Origin: Triparma columacea
Taxonomy: Eukaryota; Sar; Bolidophyceae; Parmales; Triparmaceae
Assembly: GCA_030267965.1 (NCBI GenBank)
Contig: BRYA01000130.1
Location: forward strand, 7,836-60,082
Direction of reading: 5' to 3'
Length of the DNA stretch: 52,247 nt
Each line of letters begins with the position of its first letter. The first letter of the stretch is position 1. The notes under the pieces were generated by a model. That model was not told the origin of the DNA and searched no databases. It was given only the letters and a program-made list of their open reading frames with translations. Positions 43,951 through 52,247 of the stretch are shown here, in pieces. The translations under genes were made by a program, and so were the position numbers.

Positions 43951-45256
43951 ATGGAGATAGCTATGAAGAAAGGAATGAAACAAACGGAGACAGCGTTGTC
44001 ACCATCTCAAACACTACCACCGTCTCGAACACTATCACCGTCTCCAATACTATCACCATCTCCATTTAGAAGAAACAAACAAGAGAGAGAAAGAGACCAA
44101 AAAACCTTCCTGAGTAGCCAAGTGGGATGGGGAGAAGAGAAGAGAGAGGAGGAAGGGGACCAACTCACACTAGTAGGTAAGTACTAGGGGAGGGGGAATA
44201 ATGAATGAATGAGTGGGGAGAGGGGAGCTTGTTGTGACATTCCAATGAAGAGATAAGCCATGTGCATCTTGGAGACAGGTGCAATGATATATAGCCAGCT
44301 ATTGCAAAACCGCCGCCAAACAACCATCGTGAAGACCAAAAAATGCAACCACCTAACCCCCTCCCCCCCCCTACCCCCCACAAGGCGAGGACTCTGCTGC
44401 CTTCAGTCTCTCCTCCCAGTCCCTGTCTGAGTGGTCAACCTTCACCGTCGCCACCTCCTTCGTCCTCTACCTCGTATCCTACGTCTGGTTCCTACCCTCC
44501 GGTCCTCACATCGGCGACGCTTACCTCCATAGTGTCCAGTCCATCGTAGGTCAAGATCCCGCTAGCACCATCGCCGCCATGCTACTTTTCTTCGCCGTTA
44601 CACACTCGGGGCTGGCATCCCTACGACCCCTATCAGAGTCCCTCATAGGTCCCCGAGCCCACCGTGTAATCTTCGCGCTAGTTAGTCTCCCCCTAAGTCT
44701 CTCCGCCATAAGCTACTTCATAAACCACGCCCACGACGGCCACCAGCTATGGGACCTCCACCACCTCCCCCTCTTCCACTCCCTAGTCTTCCTAACCGAC
44801 TTCCTCAGCTTCCTCTTACTCTACCCCGCGACCTTCAACCTCCTGGAAATATCCGCCGTCCAGTCCCCTAAACTCCACCTCTACGACACCGGTGTGATGC
44901 GAATAACCCGTCACCCCCAATCCGTCGGTCAGGTTATGTGGTGTTTCGCCCACGCCGCTTGGATAGGTACGGATGTCGTAGTATCCGCCAGTCTCATCCT
45001 GATCGCCCACCATATGTTCAGCGTCTGGAACGGTGATAGACGTCTCCAGGATCGTTACGGTGAATCCTTCCTTGAAGTTAAGGCACGAACGTCCGTCGTA
45101 CCCTTCTTGGCTATCCTGGAGGGTAGGCAAGTACTGCCGGAAGGGTACTGGAGGGAGTGGGCGAGGGCACCGTATTTGGCGGTTGTTATGGGGACGACGG
45201 CGGCGTATGTCGCTCACCCTTGGATGATGGCGGGGGCTAGCTTGTTGGGGTGGTGA
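43951..45256 (+). CDS. ZISO: 15-cis-zeta-carotene isomerase (Z-ISO)
   Basis: Exon 1 (43951 or earlier to 44176) and exon 2 (44385-45256) join in phase 1 at LVGEDSAAF, matching the plant LVGEDSA segment and fixing both splice sites. The NnrU-like membrane protein is clear: HSGLASLRPLSESLIGPRAH, SLPLSLSAISYFINH, LYPATFNLLEISAVQSPKLH, TGVMRITRHPQSVGQVMWC, HHMFSVWNGDRRL and RTSVVPFLAILEGRQ. Conserved histidines (HSG, NHAHDG, RHPQ) match haem-ligand positions known for the family. Z-ISO isomerises the 15-cis bond of 9,15,9'-tri-cis-zeta-carotene in plastids during carotenoid synthesis. Exon 1 encodes a Ser/Pro/basic leader consistent with plastid targeting; its start is uncertain. Confidence 0.93.
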
Positions 45257-46019
45257 TGGGGGGGGGGGGGGGAGGGGGGGACACACTAAGAGGGAGTGGG
45301 GGGGAGGGGAGAGAGGAGAAGGAACAGGAGAGGAGGGAGGGAAACTGACTGGCTTGGGGAGAAACGATTTATGTATGCAACCCTTTTTTATTCAGAGGCT
45401 TTAATACAAGAACGAGAGGCGTGGAGTGCAAGGGGCGAATGTGGATAACAAGTATATACAATATTTGCGAAAATCCGTTATTATTCACGCTCTGCGCGAT
45501 CACCAAGCTCCTTCCTAATTTTAGAGAGAAATTTAGAGCTGTACCGACTCTACTGTTTTCCGGTTGGACCTTCCGTGCCTCCGTTGGACAACAAACAAAA
45601 TATTGTAGTAAGTAATGGGGACGGACGATAAGCCAGAGGGCAAGCTGTTCCAGTTGTTGTTATCTTCTAAAGTTGCGTTAAAACTGCTTGAAGCGGGGTG
45701 GGGTGGTGGAGTTGTGAACAAAACTATGTCGTTTTGTTTACTAGAGTGTGCCCCCATTTTTAGCGTGTTGACGGAATTTTTGGTCTTCCATTATTGTTCT
45801 TCGACTTTGTCACTTACGGGAGACGAAATTGACCGGGATCATGATCGAATCTATCGACGCATTGGAAGATTCTCCTTGCTCAGATGGCCGCCCATGGGCT
45901 TGCCAGTGCCAAGCCACAAAACTTGCCAAGTTACTTACTCACACTACTTTACTACTTTTACAACCATCCATTCCCCCAGATTGAGCTTTACGCAAGATTA
46001 AAAAACAGAGTGGTAGAAG
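45257..46019. other. Intergenic region
   Basis: About 760 bp. It begins with a G-rich run after the Z-ISO stop. An ATG-started 128-codon frame (45615-46001, MGTDDKPEGKLFQLLLSS) is open but shows no domain or codon signal; it may be 5' UTR or chance. No RNA gene is visible. Confidence 0.45.
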
Positions 46020-49000
46020 ATGAGTAATGCTTCCAAGACCGGACAACAAGAAGAGGGGCATGCCGACCCCTCAGAGTCAAACCTCTCGGGAAACATGAAC
46101 GAGGAGGACACGAGAGAGGGTGTTGAGAGGACTTCAAGAGTCGGGAAAGGTGCGTAAATTGGTTGCAAGTGTGACACAAGCGTTAACAAGGGAATAGGAA
46201 ATTGGGACGGAGGGGTCTGTCCGACTTCGGAACGTACAAAATCTCAAAGCTTACCCGCTAACAACTTTCCCCCCTGCCACCCTTCACCATCGCAGAGACG
46301 TCCAGCAGAGGTCCTCAGACTCGGGGGATAGCCGGGGACGGGGACCTTCTCAAAAGTGAAGGAGATTCGTCGCCATCGAAGATTGCGAACTCAAGTGAAG
46401 GCATGCCTGCATCGGTAATGTCTACTGCGAATGCCATTGATGACCAAGAAGAGTCGGACGGAGCAGTCATTAAGGTCGACAGGGAGCTTGAGGAGGGTGG
46501 AATACCCGTAGTGAAAAGCGATTCTACGCTCGTAGCATCACCTAGGTCTCATGAGGAGGGTGAAGGTTTCTGGCAGGAAGGTGAGAATGGACGAAAAGGA
46601 AACGAACGTCATGAGATCAACACGGAGAAACATTTAATACCGGCACAAATTGCGCTCGTGACCATCTTCTTTGTCTTTAGCCGCCCGCCCTTACACGAGT
46701 TGTACAATTAAACTAAACCCTTTTCATCATCCGCTTCGCTCTTTGCAGGAGGAGGAGCCGAGGCTGGGAGGAGGGAGAGGAGGGCAGGGGAAGTTAAAGA
46801 GGTGCGAAATAGAAGCTTAGGGAAGTCGAGGCTTCAAAGGGAAGGGAAAGAGGATGTAAATGATGGGTCAGGGGCGAACGAAATGGTCTATGGGGAAAGA
46901 GATGAGGTTGAGGGGAGGGTACCCATTCTTTCACAACTGCAGCGCAATGTAGAAGACCCTCGTAATTATACGGGAGACCCAACGCCGTCAGAGGGTGCCA
47001 AGGGGACTGAGATTTCAATCGAGAAAAAGGAGGAATTCTCAAGGATGGTTTCGCAGGACGCAAACGCTGAGTGGGTTGAGCGAGGTGAGTTCGGGTAGTT
47101 TGGGCTACGTGGAGGGAGATAGAGATGAAGGAGAGGCTGCTTGCGGCGCGTTGGGCAGTTGAGGCTCGTCAAAGTTCATCCAATGCTAACTACAACAGCC
47201 AATGTCATCTCGAAACGCACCGTCACGGATGTAACCACGCCTACCATCACAGCAGGGCCTCGAGGCGTTGCTCAGACCCAAGCATTACCTCGACAAGGGC
47301 GTCTATCTGAAGGTGGCGGAGTCTCACTGCCGTTGCAGGTCGCCAGTACAAGCGAGGGCATGAAATTAAACATGTCAAGTGAGGAGACTGCGCTCGACAT
47401 TAAAGCTGAGGGAGTTGAAAGAGGTGAGATAAGGGTAGATGGGGGTTTAAGGGGGGAGGTAGACGATGAGGGAGGTTTGGCGCGCGGATTTAGTGTGACT
47501 GCAGAGGCTCGTTAAATATCATTTCAGTACCTGTGCTAACCCCACCAACACGTATATCTTCACAATCAAACGCCCACGCTTACATTCACAGCGACGCCTC
47601 GAAAGGGCGCTCACTCTCTGGTAGGAGGGGATCCCCTTGATACAGTGGGGGGAACTTCGCTGCCGTCACAGATTGAGAATTCAAGTGAGGATATGCAAGA
47701 GGTGAGATGATGAGGAGCGAAGTGACGGGCTGAAAACGTTAAGGATTGCGAGGGAGAAAATACGCAGGAGTCTTTAATTCTGTATAAGATGCATCTCAAG
47801 CCTCACACACTGCCGCTGCGATACTAACTCTTCGTAAAAACCCCATTCTTGCACAACTCTCCACGCTTGTCACAGGTGAGAAAGGAATCGGAGTAAAAAC
47901 GACGTCGCACCTTGCAAGCCACGCCCATGCACGTGATGATTTTGTCTCTTAATATAATCTCGCCTCCCTTACGCACATTACTATTTCTAACCTACTAATG
48001 TCTTTGCTTTCGCAATTTGCTTCGCTCCTCACAGGAAAAGGACACAGAAAATGAATCTCGAGGAGGGAGAGAAGAGCGTGTGGAGGAGACTCATATACTT
48101 CAGGCTAACGCCCTGATGTCCGATAACTACCACTCAGTACCTGATCTAGGCCATGAGAGGCAAATGACTCCGTCTTTGTCAATTGAAAGACCTCGTGGGG
48201 ACGCCGGACGAGGTGAGTTCGTGTTAGGGGGTTGTAGGGGCGGAGACCCTTGATTTCTACAGTGCGAAGCCGTTCGCGGAGGGCCTGGCCCTCTGCGTTG
48301 AGCTCGACGGGCAGCGGCCGCGGCACACACGTGCGCCCGCCGGTCTGCGGCGACCGCATTGGATCCGTCTCCGGCGACCGCGTGGGTTCCGTCTACGGCG
48401 ACCGCATGGGGCGCTTCTGCGGCGACCGCATGGGGCGCTTCTGCGGCGACCACATGGGGCGCTTCTGCGGCGACCGCATGGGGCGCTTCTACGGCAACCG
48501 CATGGGGCGCTTCTGCGGCAACCGCATGGGTTCCGTCTCCGGCGACCGCATAGGTTCTGGCGACCGCGTGGGGCTTTTGATATGCTACGCGGAATCGTGG
48601 GGCACGCGTGGAAATCTTTTCATTTTGACTAACAAAACAAACACCATAATCGCCATTACCGCAGACTCCAAAAACCGCCACGAGGAAGCCGGACGAGGTG
48701 AGTTGTGCGTTGAGAGCCGGAAGACAGAAAGGATGATAAAATACTCTAGGGGAGAGTGGGAGAGTAGCGGGAGGACGCGTTGAAGCTTTGTAATGTTTTC
48801 TCACTTTTGCAATGTGTTGTGTTGTCCCCTTCGCAGTGTCTAAATCTAAAAGCTCTCTCGAGGACGCTGGACGAGACCAAGGTAAGTTCGTTTCAGGGGG
48901 TTGTAGGGGGGGAGACCCTTGTAGTTTTTCTTAACGCCTGCGTGCGGAACGCGCGGAGCCGTTCGCGGAGGGTCTGGCCCTCGGCGTCGAGCTCGACAGG

Positions 49001-52000
49001 CGGCGGCCGCGGCGCACGCGCGCACACGCCGGTCTGCGGCGACCGCATGGGATCCGTCTCCGGCGACTGCGTGGGTTCCGTCTGTGGCGACCGCATGGGG
49101 CGCTTCTACGGCGACCGCATGGGGCACTTCTGCGGCGACCGCATGGGTTCCGTTTCCGGCGACTGCGTGGGGCGCTTGATATGCTACACAGAAACGAGGA
49201 GCACGCGTTGAAATCTCTTCATGTTGACTAACATAACATACACCATAATCGCCATTACCGCAGACTCCAAAAACCGCCACGAGGAAGCCGGACGAGGTGA
49301 GTTGTGCGTTGAGAGCTGGAAAAGAAGAATACATTTTAATACTCTAGGGGAGAGCGGGAGAGTTGCGGGAGGGCGCGTTGAAACTTTGTAGTTTTTGTCA
49401 CCGCCTGCGTGCGGAACGCGCGGAGCCGTTCGTGGAGGGTCTGGCCCTCGGCGTCGTGCTCGACGGGCGGCTGCCGACGGAACCCACGCAGTCGCCGGAG
49501 ACGGATCCCATCGGCGTCGTGCTCGACGGGCGGCGGCCGCGGCGCACGCGCGCACATGCCGGTCTGCGGCGACCGCATGGGATCCGTCTCTGGCGACTGC
49601 ATGGGTTCCGTCTGCGGCGACCGCATGGGGCGCTTCTACGGCGACCGCATGGGGCACTTCTGCGGCGACCGCTTGGGGCGCTTGATATGCTACACAGAAA
49701 CGAGGAGCACGCGTTGAAATCTCTTCATGTTGACTAACCAAAACCATAATCGCCATTACCGCAGACTCTGAAAATGGTCATGATGACGCCAGACAAGGTG
49801 AGTTGTGCGTTGAGCGGCGGAAGAGAAAGAGCACAATTTAGTACTGTAGGAGATATCGGGAGCGGTGCGCATGGGTTCCGTCTCCGGCGACCGCATGGGG
49901 CGCTTCTGCGGCGACCGCACGGGTTCCATCTCTGGCGACCGCATGGGTTCCGTCTCCGGCGACCGCGTGGGGCGCTTGATATTCTACACAGAAACGAGGA
50001 GCACGCGTTGAAATCTCTTCATGTTGACTAACATAACAAACACCATAGTCGCTATTACCGCAGACTCTAAAAACGGTCACGAGGACGCAGGACAAGGTGA
50101 GTTGTGCGTTGAGAGGCGGAAAAGAAAAACGCATTTTAATACTCTAGGGGAGAGCGGGAGAGTCGCGGGAGGACGCGTTGAAACTCTGTAATTTTTCTCA
50201 TTTTTGCAACAATGGTGTCCCCTTCACAGTCTCTAGAAGCTCTCATGAGGATGCTAGACGAGGTGAGTTTGTGTAGTCGTGTAGACGAAGAGTAGAATAT
50301 TTTGATCGTTCGAGGGGAGGGCTGAGAAGCCATTCTGAGGGAGTTTGAGATTTTGCCTTTTTTTGACCCTTTTCACCAAAAATTCCCCCAAAACCACCCC
50401 CAGAAATTTCTGGCCATTCTCATCTTCAACCTGGATTTGAAAATTTCAACGCCGAAATTTCCGACGATCCCTTAAACGGTGGAATAGCCCGTGAGAACAA
50501 TCTAAGCGCTATACCACCTGCTGTTTGGTGCGCGACTCCCGACCGCACGCCAGTCGGCCTTGCAACTGTCAGCCATGCCACTGCCGCTCAGTCCATGACA
50601 TTAGATCCTGACAACACCGTCAGAAACAAAGACTCCCCACTGTCCCTCTCTAGCCCCAATCACGCCTCTTCCACTTCGCAAGGACAAGTTGATATTGATT
50701 ACGCAGCTCTTGGACCCGAGCAAGGCAAACTTGTGAAGCTCCTCGAGGAGAGAGGAGCGGTTGAAGGCCTCATAGACAACTCTACCGGCGTCGATGTGAA
50801 GGTTATGGAGCTGGCTGATGTCTTCCACGACGAGCGCGACAAGATCACTGACTTTCTCCTCACCAATTGTGAGCAGGGAAAGTTCCGAAGGAAGACCCTC
50901 CAGGAGTATGACGAAAAGGAAGGAGTCATTCACAGACTCGTCTACTGGCAGCACTACGGCAGCGGGAATAAGTTCGTCGGATTTCTCCTCGACATCAGGG
51001 TTGTATCTCCTGACGAATCGACGAACATTATGGAGTTGGCACCCCTTGATGGGGATGACCTTTCTGACGAGGCAACTGCAAAGCTTGTCGAGATTCTAGC
51101 ATTAACAAATACCAAGACTGTCAAGCAAGGTGTCATTAAGGGGCAGCTCAGCTTTACTGACTTTGAGTTTGGACAAACTGCAGTCACCATGGTGGGAACT
51201 CTCAAGGCAGAGGAGAGAGCAACAGAGATGAAATCAGAAGTAGACGTTAGCACAGTCAAAAGCTTTAAGAGTGCAAGGTCAAACATTGGAAGGATAAACA
51301 GCAGCATCAGCAGTGTCAAGAAAGCAAGGTCAAACATCGGAAGGATAAACAGCAGCATCAACAGTGTCAAGAAGGGAGACGTCAAGGTTGCGTATGCAGC
51401 AGTAAAGGGTATTACGGAGGAGGTCAGGAAGCAGTTCAGACAGCCTGGTCTCATTGATGAGAGGAGGAAAAGACACTTTATTGAGGAGGTCATGCCAAGA
51501 GTACCGCCTATGACAATAGAGGAGGAGGCAATGTTTGAGAGGGTTGGGAGCCTAGAGAAGGAACTCCACACAAAGGGGAAGAGAATCAAGGGGACACTGA
51601 AGGAGGGCATTGACAAGTTCCTGTGGAGAGAGGGGGACAATGTGTGGGGAGCCTTTGGGGTCACTGTGGACAAGTCAGCAAAGGGTATGTTGGCAGAGGA
51701 ATTTCTGCTTGACACATTCGCGCGATCAGAGAAACACTTCAAAAATAAAGGGAACTTACCAAGGATTATCAGGAAGGATGTCGGCGGAACCAGAAGTGTG
51801 CATTATCATGCAGGCAAAAAGGTCCCTGCCACCACCAATCGACTATTTGAGAATTGGTTTGTGTGGAAGGAGGCTGAATTGGACAATGGCCAGACTGCAT
51901 ACATGCTAGGATTTGTGCCTTTGGATGGATATTATGGGGCAAGCTTCACCAACCTTAGCAAGGATGGCTTTGTAGTTGGAGTAACAAGAGGAATCTACAT

Positions 52001-52247
52001 CATGGCCGAGGTTGCCCCAAATGTCTGTAGAGTGACACGCATTCAAACAGTTGATCTGAAATTCACTGGCCTTCTTCAAAAGGCAGTGATGGACAAGGCA
52101 ATTGACTACCTTACAAAGAGTCAGCTTATTGAGGCCAACAGGTTGCAGAAGAAGTTTAGGAGGAACGGGAAGGAAGTTGATGCTGAAGTGAGGGGGGCCT
52201 TGGTGGAGAGGATGAGGGAGGGTGTTGAGTTGGAGGAGGACCAGAAG
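46020..52247 (+). CDS. Large StAR-like (START-related) protein, 3' end beyond window
   Basis: Exons: 46020-46149, 46296-46580, 46749-47084, 47199-47423, 47592-47701, 48035-48212, 48665-48697, 48837-48881, 49264-49296, 49765-49797, 50064-50096, 50230-50262 and 50404 to the edge. Every phase agrees. The N-terminal ~360 residues are acidic and disordered, with a motif repeated between exons (DSSPSKIANSSEGM, GVSLPLQVASTSEGM, GTSLPSQIENSSEDM). Six microexons add 11- or 15-residue repeats ending EAGR/DARQ. The last exon is open for over 600 codons: LVKLLEERGAVEGLIDN, KFRRKTLQEYDEKEGVIHRL ... NIMELAPLDGDDL, then a similar second half (RLFENWFVWKEAEL ... YMLGFVPLDGYYG). I read these as tandem StAR-like lipid-binding modules, with moderate confidence. 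A coiled or helical linker lies between. It is probably cytosolic. Confidence 0.72.
47702..48034 (+). other. Intron with inverted-repeat ends and internal splice-like site
   Basis: This 333-nt intron carries gaggagcgaag (47712-47722) near its donor and the exact reverse complement cttcgctcctc (48020-48030) just before its acceptor, the same GAGCGAAG core as the ABCG intron at 5341-5507. Inside, CACAG is followed directly by GTGAG (47871-47880), which could be a recursive splice site or the joint between two fused introns. Confidence 0.55.
48213..50262 (+). repeat. Tandem array of microexons and introns
   Basis: Six microexons (33, 45, 33, 33, 33 and 33 nt), all phase 1 to phase 1, are separated by two intron types. 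Short introns (48698-48836, 50097-50229) start GTGAGTTGTGCGTTGAG. Long ones contain the GC-rich minisatellite and end with CCATAATCGCCATTACCGCAG or a near copy. The intron 49297-49764 begins as the short type and ends as the long type, consistent with loss of one microexon from a duplicated unit. Confidence 0.85.
48395..48560. repeat. 24-bp GC-rich minisatellite inside intron
   Basis: About six copies of a 24-bp unit containing cttctgcggcgaccgcatgg. Shorter runs of the same unit recur at about 49035-49175, 49560-49680 and 49865-49975. As the unit is a multiple of three, both strands are open across it; these frames are not supported as genes because the spliced frame of the host gene skips them. 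Confidence 0.85.
51273..51374 (+). repeat. 51-bp tandem duplication in the StAR-like coding exon
   Basis: 51273-51323 and 51324-51374 are near-identical and encode ARSNIGRINSSISSVKK and ARSNIGRINSSINSVKK. The duplication keeps frame and lies in the helical linker between the two StAR-like halves. Confidence 0.92.

Noticed and set aside
45615..46001. Possible 128-codon plus-strand gene
   Set aside because: No domain, signal or repeat support, and it lies directly upstream of the StAR-like gene where a 5' UTR is expected. Mentioned only in the intergenic entry.
48127..48804. Long open frames on both strands (225 codons minus, 177 codons plus) across the minisatellite
   Set aside because: The repeat unit is 24 bp, a multiple of three and free of stops, so open frames are expected. 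The host gene's frame runs through microexons that skip this sequence.
49184..49756. Minus-strand 190-codon frame rich in HAVA repeats
   Set aside because: Same minisatellite read antisense; no start context, domain or conservation independent of the repeat.
1..52247. tRNA, rRNA, CRISPR or virus-like genes
   Set aside because: I looked for tRNA T-loop-like sequences, spaced direct repeats and replication or capsid-type proteins and saw none that hold up.

Overview
The window is nuclear DNA of a eukaryote with compact, intron-containing genes. Donors are nearly all GTGAG or GTAAG, introns are mostly 60-170 nt, and many 3' splice sites are preceded by pure poly-C runs. A 15-cis-zeta-carotene isomerase gene (43951-45256) points to a photosynthetic organism. 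The mix of a Cys-rich-ectodomain ABCG transporter, GCC2/GCC3-type Cys-rich multi-TM receptor, BspA-type LRR arrays and StAR-like modules is typical of stramenopile algae. A bolidophyte/Parmales-type alga is my best guess, by inference only. Two runs of N (13399-13429, 32860-32911) and a single n (32145) show this is a draft assembly.

Layout. 1-1546 (-): 3'-truncated acidic protein of unknown role. 1943-6210 (-): eleven-exon ABCG half-transporter whose exon phases all agree; it carries a PLC-type PH domain between the ATPase and membrane domains, and its Walker A is split by a 167-nt intron with 18-nt terminal inverted repeats. 6315-7436 (-): METTL21-like lysine methyltransferase. 8242-9749 (-): ubiquitin-specific protease with a Tudor-like tail. 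10525-11745 (-): DUF4262-MYND protein, divergent from 12120-16316 (+), a chromatin reader (three MBD-like repeats, bromodomain, PWWP-like). 16507-17564 (-): ESCRT-III CHMP3/VPS24, divergent from 17718-19029 (+), a degenerate metallophosphoesterase. 19082-19634 (-): small unknown protein. 20001-26926 (+): proteasome activator PA200/Blm10 with a C-terminal HbYX motif. 27171-27893 (-): D-box protein, possibly securin. 28786-34127 (-): Cys-rich multi-TM receptor with a WW tail. 34454-35681 (+): VASt-domain protein. 35801-36847 (-): unknown exported protein. 37073-43346 (-): four tandem BspA-type LRR genes. 43951-45256 (+): Z-ISO. 46020-52247 (+): 5' part of a large StAR-like protein, truncated by the window edge.

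Several genes serve protein turnover or its control (PA200, USP, the D-box protein, ESCRT-III), but nothing suggests an operon-like system. They look like ordinary neighbours in a compact genome, often in head-to-head pairs with 150-375 bp between start codons. The most unusual structures are introns with inverted-repeat ends, a tandem array of 33/45-nt symmetric microexons separated by minisatellite-filled introns (48213-50262), the PH-bearing ABCG protein, and the mosaic LRR cluster.
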